64,000 nucleotides of DNA from Niabella sp. (GCA_017744715.1 JAGIAT010000012.1:124001-188000); one strand, 5' to 3'; shown: positions 45,789 to 55,193, counted from the first letter of the stretch. A program made the numbers and translations. Notes: generated by a model from the letters alone, not told the origin.

Positions 45789-46250
45789 ATGGCAAACACA
45801 TTTTCCCAGATCTATCTTCAGTTCGTATTTGCGGTACAGGGCAGACAGAGCCTTATCCACCCGCAGTATAAAGAAGAGCTGCACAAATATATTACGGCAC
45901 TGGTACAGGCCCGAAAAGCAAAAATGCTTGCCGTCCATTGTATGCCGGATCATATCCACCTGTTTGTTGGTTTCAAATCTTCTGTTTTAATTGCCGACTT
46001 TGTGAAAGAAATAAAGGTGCAAAGCAATGAATTCATCAGGAACAAAAAATGGGTGCCGTACGGATTCAGATGGCAGGAAGGGTATGGGGTATTTTCATAC
46101 GGACATTCACAAATTGATCGTGTATGCAAATACGTATTAAACCAGGAGCGGCATCATCAGAAAAGGACCTTCCGGGAAGAGTACCTTAACTTCCTCGAAC
46201 GGTTCTGTGTCCCGTTTGAGGAGCAGTACCTGTTTGAATGGATTTTATGA
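45789..46250 (+). CDS. REP-associated tyrosine transposase (RAYT, IS200/Y1 family)
   Basis: 153 residues, full-length for the family. HUH endonuclease motif MPDHIHLFVGF near residue 58, and the catalytic Tyr in VCKYVLNQERHHQ near 118. FRWQEGYGVFSYG is the typical strand before it. It would nick single-stranded DNA at REP hairpins via a 5'-phosphotyrosine. The cognate palindromes lie just upstream, including one ending 17 bp before the start codon. There are no flanking IS ends, so it behaves as a domesticated, single-copy Y1 gene rather than a complete insertion sequence. Confidence 0.9.
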   Translation: MANTFSQIYLQFVFAVQGRQSLIHPQYKEELHKYITALVQARKAKMLAVHCMPDHIHLFVGFKSSVLIADFVKEIKVQSNEFIRNKKWVPYGFRWQEGYGVFSYGHSQIDRVCKYVLNQERHHQKRTFREEYLNFLERFCVPFEEQYLFEWIL

Positions 46251-46400
46251 TTATCGGCGCCCTTGAAAGCGATAGGAATACCGGGCGTTGCAGATCGCCG
46301 GACCCTGTTCGCTGAAATATAATTAAGAGTGGAACCAGCACCGGCTGGCTCATTAACGGAATCAGGAAATCCTTGCGCCTTTTATCGATAGGGGTATTGC

Positions 46401-46423
46401 GTCATCCTGAACTTGTCGAAGGA
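46401..46423. repeat. Dispersed intergenic repeat word
   Basis: The 23-bp word beginning GTCATCCTGAACTTGTCGAA resembles an intergenic repeat I recall from many bacterial genomes. Here it lies in the 257-bp convergent gap between the RAYT gene and the aldolase. The rest of that gap holds no gene or clear terminator. Confidence 0.45.
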
Positions 46424-46507
46424 CCCCGTAAGGTCTTCTTGTAGTATAACCCGGAAGCAGCGGAATATTCCTGTAAGCCCCGCAAACTGTTTTATATTCC
46501 TCTATGG

Positions 46508-47308
46508 CTATTTGTAAGCTTCGTTTCCCTTTTGTTCTCCGGTTTCAGAAGAATGAATCCTGCTTACAAGATTTTTAAAATAAGAAGACAGTCCCACCAC
46601 ATCGGCGCCCACGCTTACAAACTGGTATCCCATTTGTTTAAAAGATTCCAGGTGGTCGATGCTTCCCGTGGTGCCGGCAAATTTTCCATATTTCCGGGCA
46701 AGTGCGGCCACACGTTCCCTCGTTTCCAGCAACCGGGGATGGGTAAAATCACCGGGCGCGCCGATACCCTGGCTGAAATCACCCGGACCAAAAAAGAGCA
46801 TATCGTATCCTTCGAGTGCGGCGATGGCTTCCAGCTCTTCCAGGGGTTCCGGATCTTCGATCTGCAATACTACAAACCGCTCTTTGTTGGCAGTGGCCAG
46901 GTACTCCTGAAAATCCATATTGGTATAGGCCCCGTCTGCGTTACCTCCGTCGATGGGTCTTCTGCCAACGGGATGAAAGCGGGTCATCTGCACCACGCTC
47001 CGGGCATCTTCCAGGCTCATGATATGTGGTACCATGATGCCGGTGGCATCCATTTCCAGGGGTTTGATCAGATCGCTGTAGCTGCCCCGGGGCACGCGTA
47101 CCATCAGGTCTGCGTTGTATGCCTTGGTTGCCCATACCTGGCTGTTGAGCACGTCCCAGTCCGGGGTACAGTGCTCCTGGTCTACCCATACACAATCAAA
47201 CCCGCACAGGGCTGCAATTTCAGCCACCTGGGCATTAGAGATGTTGATTTTTATACAACTGGCAAAACCGCCGTTTCTTAATTGTTGTAATACCTTGCTT
47301 GCTCTCAT
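46508..47308 (-). CDS. HpcH/HpaI-family aldolase
   Basis: 266 residues from the ATG at 47308, preceded by an A-rich TATAAAA typical of starts here; an ATG seven codons earlier is possible. Class II pyruvate-aldolase motifs: CVWVDQEHCTPDW with His base, MVRVPRGSYSDLIKPLEMDATGIMVPHI with Arg, VVLQIEDPEPLEEL with metal Glu, and LFFGPGDFSQGIG with metal Asp. Such enzymes cleave 2-keto-3-deoxy sugar acids to pyruvate plus an aldehyde. It is the last gene of the minus-strand operon, after an MFS permease, so a sugar-acid route is likely. Confidence 0.9.
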   Translation of the reverse strand: MRASKVLQQLRNGGFASCIKINISNAQVAEIAALCGFDCVWVDQEHCTPDWDVLNSQVWATKAYNADLMVRVPRGSYSDLIKPLEMDATGIMVPHIMSLEDARSVVQMTRFHPVGRRPIDGGNADGAYTNMDFQEYLATANKERFVVLQIEDPEPLEELEAIAALEGYDMLFFGPGDFSQGIGAPGDFTHPRLLETRERVAALARKYGKFAGTTGSIDHLESFKQMGYQFVSVGADVVGLSSYFKNLVSRIHSSETGEQKGNEAYK

Positions 47309-47330
47309 TTTTATATTTGTAAAATACACA

Positions 47331-48290
47331 TTATTTAGGTTCTCTTCCGGCTATTTTTAAAATGGCATAGGCCGCCGCGGCCCGTACATCGGCAGCTGCG
47401 GGACTTTGCGCATCATAAAGATGATTGCGCTCCTCATTATTCAAAAAAGCGGCGAGGATGGCAACGTCTTCACAACGGCCCTTTTCAGCAAGGGCCTGTG
47501 CCAGCTCAATACGTTCGCCTGAAGTAAACTGCTTCCAGTTGCTGGTTATTTCGGTCTTTATTTTTTGATGGGTGGTTTCATCGCCGCCGGTATAGGTTAC
47601 AAAAGCCGCCTGCAGCAGGTTGTTCCGCAGCCCGCCGGAAGCCGGTTCTTCAAGGGCTTTGGCGGCAAACGATTTCCACTCCTCCGGTGTGAGGTCTTTT
47701 GATTTCAGCAGTACATAAGCGCTGATCTTCCGGATGACCGGATCCGGATCCTCAAACGCCATACGGATGAATGTGTGTTTGTTTTTTTCTTCCGTTTCTT
47801 TTGACGTATAGGAGGTAGCCCATAAAGTATAGGTTTGCAGGATCCGGCTGGTATCGTTCAATGAAGCATCGGTAGCCTGGGGATATAAGGTTGCCGGGGA
47901 TGTTTTTAACTTGGCCAGGGTTTCGGCGGCGTGGATGCGGTCCGGTGAAGTGGTATCGCCGAAAACATGCAGCACCTGGTTCAGCCAGGCCTTTTTCTTT
48001 GCCGGGTCCGTTTCGGTCTGATATAAGACCCTTGAAATACCGATACGGTATTTAGGTTCGTTCTGATACTGGCGGTATTCTTCCTGGTAAACCTTTTCAA
48101 CATCATCCATGTCTTTGTGCAGCCATACCAGGTATTCGGCGGCATGCACCTTCACCCACATGGTATGGTTTTTTAATACGGCGTGCAGTTCCGTCGATGC
48201 TTGTTCTTTTAGGGGGTCTTGTATTTTGCAGGGCTGCATACAGGAAAGGTTTAATATTGAAAGCGTACAGATCGCTACAAACAGTTTCAT
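47331..48290 (-). CDS. HEAT-repeat-like lipoprotein
   Basis: 319 residues with a short lipoprotein signal ending NLSC near residue 17. The mature protein is helical, with repeated units such as ELHAVLKNHTMWVKVHAAEYLVWL, DRIHAAETLAKLK, DPVIRKISAYVLLKS and DVRAAAAYAILKIAG, in the style of HEAT/armadillo repeats. It is probably anchored in the periplasm or at the surface as a scaffold. Starts 5 bp after the MFS gene. Function is unknown. Confidence 0.7.
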   Translation of the reverse strand: MKLFVAICTLSILNLSCMQPCKIQDPLKEQASTELHAVLKNHTMWVKVHAAEYLVWLHKDMDDVEKVYQEEYRQYQNEPKYRIGISRVLYQTETDPAKKKAWLNQVLHVFGDTTSPDRIHAAETLAKLKTSPATLYPQATDASLNDTSRILQTYTLWATSYTSKETEEKNKHTFIRMAFEDPDPVIRKISAYVLLKSKDLTPEEWKSFAAKALEEPASGGLRNNLLQAAFVTYTGGDETTHQKIKTEITSNWKQFTSGERIELAQALAEKGRCEDVAILAAFLNNEERNHLYDAQSPAAADVRAAAAYAILKIAGREPK

Positions 48291-48295
48291 TATAT

Positions 48296-49564
48296 TTATG
48301 TTGAAGGGTTGGTTGCGCGGGCGTAAATAGCCTTGATCATAAACAGGAGCAGGGCGCAGATGACCATGGTGATTGCCGCCGTTTTGAACAGTATCTGTGT
48401 GTTCACCGATGCGTCCCGCAGCACCCCTCCTGCGTAAATGCCCAGTCCGCCTACGATACAGGCGAACATGTTTAAGACCCCGTATCCGGTTGCGCGGTAC
48501 TTTTCATCGGCAATCATACAGAGTACCGGCATCAGGTTGGTATCGGTAAACGTGCGGGTAAGTGCATAGATCATAAACCCGCCGATGGCAACCATTAATA
48601 TATCGGTGGAGCCGGCAATAAAAGCGGCCGGTGCTGCAATCAGCAAACCGATGGCCGGCAGAAGGATGCGGGCATACCGGTTCGACCGGTGCCAGCGATC
48701 GGCGAGAAAGCCGCCTAAGATTACTCCAACAAAGCTGAGCGGGTATACATACCAGGTGGCATATACGCCTGCCCTGGTTTGCGAAAGCTGAAAATGCTCC
48801 TTGTAATAGGTCGGCAACCAGCCTATGATCATCCAGCCCACCACACCCAGCAACCCCCAGAAAATGACAAGCAAAATAAAGTTGCGCTTTTTAAAAAGAA
48901 TTTTTATTCCATTGAAGAAGCGGATCTGCTGCACATCGGCTCTTTGTGTGGAAGGCGTTGTTTCCCGGCGGTCCGGCGCATCTTTCAGCAGGAAGAACAT
49001 CAATATGGCGTATACGATGCCAAAAAGACCAAATAATGTAAAGGCGGATGTCCAGTGGTGGCTCTCTGCAATCCATCCGCCAAGGAAGCCCATCGATTGT
49101 CCGATCATGATGCCCCCGTTATGAATACCGGTAGCCAGCGAACGGGTATTGCCGCGGTGGTAGTCGGCGATCAAAGCCAGTGCTGCCGGTATATAGCAGG
49201 CTTCGCTGATCCCCATCAGTGCTCTTGTAGCCAGTAATTGTTCAAAATTTTGTGCATGAGCCGTTAGCCAGGTAACTACGGACCACACAAAAAGACTGAT
49301 GATAATGACGCGGCTGCGGCTAAAGCGGTCTGCAAGAAAACCCGCGTACGGACTGAGTAAACCATACACCCAAAGAAATACAGAGGTCAGCAATCCGAAC
49401 TGGGCATCGGTCATTGGAATGGCTTCCACGATGGATTCCCGCATGGTGGTCAGCATGATCCGGTCGAGGTAATTCAGAAAGCCAACAAGAAACAGCAGCA
49501 CAACCGTCAGCCAGGCACCACGCAGGGGTTTTTGATATTGTTCGAAATCGTTATGGGTAGTCAT
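48296..49564 (-). CDS. MFS permease, anion/sugar-acid symporter-like
   Basis: 422 residues with about 12 hydrophobic segments. FLNYLDRIMLTTM in TM1, the loop 2-3 motif FLADRFSRSRVIII and RALMGISEACYIPAALALI in TM4 fit the anion:cation symporter group, which includes hexuronate and galactonate carriers. It should take an acidic monosaccharide across the inner membrane. Next to an HpcH-type aldolase, it supports a sugar-acid pathway. Confidence 0.88.
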   Translation of the reverse strand: MTTHNDFEQYQKPLRGAWLTVVLLFLVGFLNYLDRIMLTTMRESIVEAIPMTDAQFGLLTSVFLWVYGLLSPYAGFLADRFSRSRVIIISLFVWSVVTWLTAHAQNFEQLLATRALMGISEACYIPAALALIADYHRGNTRSLATGIHNGGIMIGQSMGFLGGWIAESHHWTSAFTLFGLFGIVYAILMFFLLKDAPDRRETTPSTQRADVQQIRFFNGIKILFKKRNFILLVIFWGLLGVVGWMIIGWLPTYYKEHFQLSQTRAGVYATWYVYPLSFVGVILGGFLADRWHRSNRYARILLPAIGLLIAAPAAFIAGSTDILMVAIGGFMIYALTRTFTDTNLMPVLCMIADEKYRATGYGVLNMFACIVGGLGIYAGGVLRDASVNTQILFKTAAITMVICALLLFMIKAIYARATNPST

Positions 49565-49681
49565 CGGATCGAAGATAGCGGATACAGGAATAAAAATCCT
49601 CTTACTTTTTTTGAGATTGTGATACTATATTACATCGCCGGGAGAAGCGGCCATTACCCGGACCGGTGTGTGTATGGCCGT

Positions 49682-50380
49682 TTAGAACCACTTCATGATT
49701 TCATGGGCCACCACAGCATGTCCTTCTTTATTGGGATGGTTTACCTGCGACATATATTCGGTAACCGTATGGCCCTCCTTTAACTTTTGCTCAAATGCCC
49801 CATAGCTGTCCGCCAGACCAATATTGTATTTCTGGGCAAGATCCCGGATGCCGGCCGCAAAAGGCGCGTAGGCAGCTGCCGCGCCGGTCATCGGAAACTG
49901 CTGGTGGGGTGTGGGAGTAAGCAGAATGATTGGGATGTGTTGTTCCTGCGCCATGCGGATCATCTTTTCCCAGGCAATACGGGAACGTTCCGTGCCCATC
50001 ATCCGGTCATTCAGCGCATAGTCGATAAACAGTACATCAGGACGATGTGAAAGTACATCGCCGGAGAATCTTTTCGCCCCTGATTCGGAATGTTCCCCGC
50101 CGATGGCAGTAACGATCACATTAATGACCGCATTGGGATAGCGTTCCTTCAATTGCTTCAGTACCTGGTATGGATAAGCATCGAACGTATTCACGAACGG
50201 TGTTTTAAAATACCCGGAAGGAACAGAATGGCCGTGGAATACCAGGTTAATGGTCCGGTTCTTCGGCCACTCTTTAGGAAGCTCGGATTTAATGCTGCCG
50301 AGATAGGTAGTGGTATCCGCCTGGCTGTAACCGTATAGAACGGCGAAGAGGCCGGCGATAAAAAAAAAGGAATGGCGCAT
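49682..50380 (-). CDS. SGNH/GDSL-type hydrolase, secreted
   Basis: 232 residues from the ATG at 50380, which opens a signal peptide (MRHSFFFIAGLFAVLYGYSQ); the open frame extends upstream without support. Block I reads FHGHSVPSGYF, GHS rather than GDS, with the nucleophile Ser kept. Block III is DYALNDR, and block V is NHPNKEGH with the catalytic His. Family enzymes remove acetyl or other acyl esters from glycans. It lies 117 bp upstream of the MFS gene and may be the first gene of that operon. Confidence 0.8.
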   Translation of the reverse strand: MRHSFFFIAGLFAVLYGYSQADTTTYLGSIKSELPKEWPKNRTINLVFHGHSVPSGYFKTPFVNTFDAYPYQVLKQLKERYPNAVINVIVTAIGGEHSESGAKRFSGDVLSHRPDVLFIDYALNDRMMGTERSRIAWEKMIRMAQEQHIPIILLTPTPHQQFPMTGAAAAYAPFAAGIRDLAQKYNIGLADSYGAFEQKLKEGHTVTEYMSQVNHPNKEGHAVVAHEIMKWF

Positions 50381-50862
50381 AGACGGTTGAATGTTAAAAT
50401 GAATGATCGCGAAACAGATCCTTTGAAAATATATTTTTTTTTGTAAGTAACAGCATACGCTGATATAAAAGTACCTGATTTCCGAAAGAACGGCCCGGTT
50501 GCTGCCGCGGATCAACATTAAGCTTGCGGGTACCGGTTGCTGCGCCATACGTAGCCGGCGGTTGTTGGAGATAATGAGCCCGGGCAGGTACAGATGTATC
50601 TTGCAGTTGGTGCAAAACGGATCCGGTTTCTGTAACGGCACGAATGAGTGATCCAGGCATTGCTTTTAAACGGAATCCATCCGCAATTCCCGTACCTGTG
50701 GATTTTTGCCACAAGGATTAAAATATAGCCCCGGTTATAATGACCCCGGGTAATCCGTAATCGGTGAAGGGTATAAAAATATTAATAGTAAACAAAATAG
50801 TACTGTTTCTGCAGGCGGGCGAAGGCTAAATTTGATCTTACCGATACCAAAAATATTTAGTT
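50381..50862. other. Divergent intergenic region
   Basis: 482 bp between the minus-strand SGNH gene and the plus-strand PhyH gene. Apart from the promoter-like box near 50827 I see no gene. Short open frames on the minus strand lack motifs. An A/T-rich stretch around 50430-50455 could be the SGNH promoter (a TATATTTT on the minus strand is one mismatch from the -7 box). Confidence 0.5.
50806..50834 (+). promoter_or_regulatory. Bacteroidota-type promoter for the PhyH-GH127 operon
   Basis: TAAATTTG at 50827-50834 is an exact TAnnTTTG -7 box. TTTC at 50806-50809, 17 bases before it, is a near match to the TTTG -33 element. The predicted start is about 20-25 nt before the ATG at 50863, so the leader would be short. 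Confidence 0.45.
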
Positions 50863-51621
50863 ATGATTTTAAACGATTTTTCTGCTGTAAAACTGGATTA
50901 TGACCGGGATGGATATGCCTATCTTCCCGGCTTTTTAGACATCGAGGCTGTCAAAGGAATCAAAGAGGAACTGGAACGGTTTATTGAACAAAAAGTTCCG
51001 GAGATGCCTGCAGGTTATGTGTTTTACGAGGATAAAACCGATCCGGCAACACTTAAACAGTTGCAGGATATCCATCAGTACAGCCCGTTCTTCAGCGGTA
51101 TTTTAAAAGGCAGCCGGTTTGAAGCGTTGGCAGGCGTGCTGCTGGAAGATGAAACGGTTCCCCGTAACCTGGAGTATTTTAATAAGCCCGCCCGTATCGG
51201 GAAGGCTACCCCTGCACACCAGGACGGGTATTATTTTATGTTAAAACCCTGTAAGGCCATTACCATGTGGCTGGCGCTTGAGGAAGCGGATGAAACCAAT
51301 GGTTGTGTGCGTTATATTAAAGGTTCGCATTTAAAAGGAATGCGTCCGCATGGCCGTACCCAAACCCTGGGTTTTTCACAGGGGATAACAGATTATTCGG
51401 ATGCCGACCTGGCCGGCGAAATATTTTTCCGTGCAAAACCCGGAGACCTGCTGGTGCACGATGCGATGACCATTCACCGTACAGATCCCAATGCAAGTGA
51501 CCGCTCCCGCAAGGCGCTCGGGTTTATATATTTTGGAGCATCTGCAAAAGAAGACCTGGAAGCAAAAGCGGCCTATCAGCAAAAGTTAAACGAAGAGCGA
51601 TTTGAAAAGAATGAAAAATGA
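50863..51621 (+). CDS. Phytanoyl-CoA dioxygenase (PhyH) family protein
   Basis: 252 residues, cytoplasmic. Fe(II)/2-oxoglutarate dioxygenase motifs: HxD in TPAHQDGYYFMLKP near residue 118, distal His in LVHDAMTIHRTDPNAS near 205, and Arg in SRKALGFIYFG for 2-oxoglutarate. A small-molecule hydroxylase. In carbohydrate loci such proteins are common but their substrates are mostly unknown. Its last 11 bp overlap the GH127 gene, indicating co-translation. Confidence 0.87.
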   Translation: MILNDFSAVKLDYDRDGYAYLPGFLDIEAVKGIKEELERFIEQKVPEMPAGYVFYEDKTDPATLKQLQDIHQYSPFFSGILKGSRFEALAGVLLEDETVPRNLEYFNKPARIGKATPAHQDGYYFMLKPCKAITMWLALEEADETNGCVRYIKGSHLKGMRPHGRTQTLGFSQGITDYSDADLAGEIFFRAKPGDLLVHDAMTIHRTDPNASDRSRKALGFIYFGASAKEDLEAKAAYQQKLNEERFEKNEK

Positions 51622-53710
51622 GTTGCGCCGGTTTTTGATACGTGCCAGGCAGTGTGTTCGCTCAAATGGGAGCAACGCCATTCGCCATGGCGGTACAATA
51701 CTTGTTTTGGGGCTGACGGTTTTTACTGCCGGTGCGCAGCAACATAAAGCGGTTGCCGTTCAGGACCGGCTGCAGCCGCTGACCGCCGGTGCCCTAAGTA
51801 TTGGGGGATACCTGGGCAACAGGATCGATCTTTGCATCGGTAACCGCATTGCACTGCAACCCACAGCGCCTTTTCTCCGGATCTTTAAAACAAAGAACCT
51901 GGACCCGGGTGGCTACTGGGGCGAGTTTATTGGTAAATGGGCCGCCGCGGCCGCATTGGCTTGCCGTTATCGGCCGGATGCGGGGTTAACCGCAAAAGCA
52001 AACGCAGCCATGGAGGAATTGATCCATGCACCTGCTGAAGGTGGCTATATCAGCACGTATAATGCCGCGGATGCCTTTAAAGTATGGGACATCTGGATAC
52101 AGAAATATGTGCTCCTGGGCCTGATCGCCCAGTATGATGAAACCGGCAACCGGCAATACCTGCAGGCGGCGCGGCAAAGCGCCGGTTATTTATTGGAAAG
52201 GACCGGGCCCGGCAAAACGAGTCTGGAGGAATATGGACCGCCCTTTCATAAGGGGGGCGTTAACTTTTCGATCCTGGAGCCGATCGTACTGTTGTACCAG
52301 CGCACCGGTGATAAACGGTACCTGCAATACAGCCGTTACATTGTAGAAAGCTGGAGCAAGCCGGGTAAGTATGCGCCCGGGGGCGTGCGGCTGATCGAAA
52401 ATGCAGAAGCGGGCCTTCCTCCGGTGAACTATGAAATACGGCATGCCTATACATTGATGTCTGATTTTGAGGGCTTGTGTGAGCTGTACCGGGCCACGGG
52501 TAATAAACGGTACCTGGATGCCTGCATTAAATTTGCGGAAGCGATAGAACGATACGAACTCATGATTACCGGTACCGTCTGCAATCATGAAATGTGGTAT
52601 AACGGTGCGCTGGCGCAAACGGGTGTGCTGGAACAGCCCAATGAAACCTGCGCCACGGCCACCTGGATGAAATTCTGCTACCAGTTACTGCGCCTTACCG
52701 GCAACCCGCACTGGGCGGATGAAATGGAAAAGTCATTGTACAACGGGCTGCTGGGGGCCATGATGCCCCGCGGGGAATGGTGGGCTTATCACTCGCAGCT
52801 AAACGGGCAACGTATGCCCAGCCGGGTACAGGGCTGCGATATCAGTTGCTGCGTATCCAGCGGACCAAGAGGATTATTGATCACACCGGAATGGATGGCC
52901 ATGAAAATGCAGAACGACGCCCTGGCAATCAATCTTTATGCACCCGGCAATATCAGTCACCGGTTAAAAAATGGTGTAACCGTACGCCTGGAAACGGAAA
53001 CAACCTACCCGGCTTCCGGAGTTGTCCGTTTCACCGTACACACAGATCGTTCCGTTCCTTTTCCGCTGCAATTGCGCATTCCTTCCTGGAGCAGGAAAAC
53101 AACGCTTACGATAAATGGAAAGGACATCGCTGTAACCCCGGGAAGCTATGCGCTGCTGAACCGGACATGGAAAGAGGGTGACCGGATCGAGCTGTTGCTG
53201 GATATGCGGGGGCGCGTGGTACATGCACCGTCAGGAACGGATCAGGCAATCGTGCGCGGACCCGTTGTGCTGGCGCTGGACAACCGGCTGGCGCCGGAGC
53301 AGGATACGTCGGTATGGTTGATCGGTGAATCCCGTAAATTTGAGGAGTTTCCCAACAATCCCCGGTACCGGTTTGTGAATCCGAACAATGATTTCGACAG
53401 TCAGAAGGAAGCTGTTTATATTGATTTGAAGCCGGTCACTGTTCCGGATAAAGATATCTGGATGGCGTTCGAAGTGCCGTTTGTAGACCGCCCGGTATTT
53501 CATATCCATCGCGAAAAAAAGATCATTATGTGCGACTATGCATCGGCCGGCAACCGGTGGAGCGATACCAATCTATACCGGGTATGGTTGCCGCAGCCCC
53601 TGTATATGGGCAATATGTATGCACGCAATACCTGGAAGCTGATGGGCTATGGCCTGAAAGCACCCGTGAAAGTACCGGCGTATATAACGGAAGCGTTGAA
53701 GAATAAATAA
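51611..53710 (+). CDS. GH127-type beta-L-arabinofuranosidase (DUF1680)
   Basis: 699 residues from ATG 51611, with an N-terminal charged stretch then a hydrophobic signal segment (about 29-44, ending AGAQQ). The (alpha/alpha)6 barrel is marked by GGYISTYNAADAFKVWDIWIQKYVLLGLI and LYRATGNKRYLDACIKFAEAI. The zinc/catalytic residues of GH127 can be placed: ETC in QPNETCATATW near 342 and the Cys pair in GCDISCCVSSGPRG near 412. The C-terminal part is a beta-sandwich. Likely releases beta-linked L-arabinofuranose or a related sugar, in the periplasm. Followed directly by a Gfo/Idh gene. Confidence 0.88.
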   Translation: MKNELRRFLIRARQCVRSNGSNAIRHGGTILVLGLTVFTAGAQQHKAVAVQDRLQPLTAGALSIGGYLGNRIDLCIGNRIALQPTAPFLRIFKTKNLDPGGYWGEFIGKWAAAAALACRYRPDAGLTAKANAAMEELIHAPAEGGYISTYNAADAFKVWDIWIQKYVLLGLIAQYDETGNRQYLQAARQSAGYLLERTGPGKTSLEEYGPPFHKGGVNFSILEPIVLLYQRTGDKRYLQYSRYIVESWSKPGKYAPGGVRLIENAEAGLPPVNYEIRHAYTLMSDFEGLCELYRATGNKRYLDACIKFAEAIERYELMITGTVCNHEMWYNGALAQTGVLEQPNETCATATWMKFCYQLLRLTGNPHWADEMEKSLYNGLLGAMMPRGEWWAYHSQLNGQRMPSRVQGCDISCCVSSGPRGLLITPEWMAMKMQNDALAINLYAPGNISHRLKNGVTVRLETETTYPASGVVRFTVHTDRSVPFPLQLRIPSWSRKTTLTINGKDIAVTPGSYALLNRTWKEGDRIELLLDMRGRVVHAPSGTDQAIVRGPVVLALDNRLAPEQDTSVWLIGESRKFEEFPNNPRYRFVNPNNDFDSQKEAVYIDLKPVTVPDKDIWMAFEVPFVDRPVFHIHREKKIIMCDYASAGNRWSDTNLYRVWLPQPLYMGNMYARNTWKLMGYGLKAPVKVPAYITEALKNK

Positions 53711-54940
53711 ATGAATATGCTGAACAGAAGATCCTTTCTTGCTATAGCAGGTACCACAGCCGCATCCATGTTGCTGGCCCCGGGTAACGCTTTTGCTATG
53801 AATCGTTCCGGCAACGGAAAAAAAATAAAGATCGGCATTGCGGGCGGACGTTTTGGGGCATCCTTTCATTTTCATGAGCATCCGGATTGCATTGTTGAAG
53901 CCGTGAGTGATCTGAAAGAAGACCGGAGGCGGCACCTGATGCAAACGTACAAATGCACCAAAAGTTATCCTTCCCTTGCGGCACTTCTAAAGGATAAAAA
54001 TGTAGAGGCCGTATTTATTGCCACACCCGCGCCGGATCATGCAACGCACGTTATCCAGTCGCTGAAAGCGGGTAAACATGTGCTTTGCGCCGTGCCCCTG
54101 GCCTTAACGCTGGATGACTGTCGCCGGGTGCTGGAAACGGTGCAGCAAACGGGCCTTACCTATATGATGGCGGAAACCAGTTATTACCGGCAGCAGACCA
54201 TCTCTGTGCGGAAGCTGTACCGGAGCGGCGATTTTGGAACCATCTTCCGCTCTTCGGGGGAATACCATCACCCGGGACTGGAAGCGCTGTATTTTGATGA
54301 AGATAAAAAACCTACCTGGCGGCACGGGTTACCGCCCATGCTTTACCCAACCCATTGTACGGCGTTTCTGATTTCTGTAACCGGGGAGCGGCTGACCCGG
54401 GTAAGTTGTATGGGCTGGGGCGATGATAGCCCGATATTGAAGAAAAATGTTTACGGTAACCCTTTCTGGAATGAAACGGCGTTGTTTGAAACCGACAAAG
54501 GACATCCTTTTAAGGTGGAAGTGGATTGGCGGGCAGCGGTCCGGAACGCGGAGCGCGCGGAATGGGAGGGCGAAAAAATGAGCTTTTATATGGCGCATAC
54601 AGAAGCTGATCCGAAGGATAATATTATGGTCCGGTATGCAGATCGGGTAGGGTATGATGATGCGGGTTTTATACATAAAGCGCCGGTTACCGAACCGTAT
54701 AAACAGGAACTCTGGTGGCAAACGGATCTGTTGCCGGTGCCGCTGCGGCATAACAGCGGGCATGGCGGCTCTCATACCTTTCTCACGCATGAGTTCATAG
54801 ATGCATTGATGCATAACCGGAAACCAGCCGTTGATATCTATGAATCGCTGGCCTATACCGTTCCCGGTATTGTAGCACACCAGTCGGCATTAAAGGGGGG
54901 TGAAAGTATGAGGATTCCGGTTTTTGATCCCAAGCGATAA
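53711..54940 (+). CDS. Tat-type secreted Gfo/Idh/MocA-family protein with altered EKP motif
   Basis: 409 residues. The N terminus NRRSFLAIAGTTAASMLLAPGNAFA looks like a Tat signal. The Rossmann part is KIKIGIAGGRFGASFHFHEHPD. The family EKP motif is AGKHVLCAVPLALT, so both Glu and the catalytic-type Lys are replaced. I recall other Gfo/Idh clades with AVP at this site, so it is a lineage feature rather than a recent mutation. The start codon abuts the GH127 stop. Role is unknown: perhaps an NAD-assisted glycosidase or epimerase in the periplasm. Confidence 0.82.
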   Translation: MNMLNRRSFLAIAGTTAASMLLAPGNAFAMNRSGNGKKIKIGIAGGRFGASFHFHEHPDCIVEAVSDLKEDRRRHLMQTYKCTKSYPSLAALLKDKNVEAVFIATPAPDHATHVIQSLKAGKHVLCAVPLALTLDDCRRVLETVQQTGLTYMMAETSYYRQQTISVRKLYRSGDFGTIFRSSGEYHHPGLEALYFDEDKKPTWRHGLPPMLYPTHCTAFLISVTGERLTRVSCMGWGDDSPILKKNVYGNPFWNETALFETDKGHPFKVEVDWRAAVRNAERAEWEGEKMSFYMAHTEADPKDNIMVRYADRVGYDDAGFIHKAPVTEPYKQELWWQTDLLPVPLRHNSGHGGSHTFLTHEFIDALMHNRKPAVDIYESLAYTVPGIVAHQSALKGGESMRIPVFDPKR

Positions 54941-55193
54941 AACACGTTGCTGTTTGAAGACCAAAGCCGGTTTGCTGCATATTGTTGTCTGGGGGATGCG
55001 TAAACAGATTGTTTAAGCAATGGCGTAACAAGGAATGCGCAAAAACATTTGGCTGGGATATCCGGCCTGCGATCATTGCGGCTTCTTTGTGTGCTTAGTT
55101 CAATCTGTAATAATTTGAACCGGCAACAGGAGGACGCATTCTTCTTTTAGTGTTTTGCCTGGTTATTTGTGGTCTTTTTTTCCTGGATTTATT

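Noticed and set aside
45789-46250. Complete IS200 insertion sequence
   Set aside because: No flanking IS-type left and right ends or tnpB. Isolated RAYT-type gene with REPs fits better.
46532-47281. 249-codon plus-strand frame opposite the aldolase
   Set aside because: It is the antisense shadow of a gene whose catalytic motifs are all intact on the minus strand.
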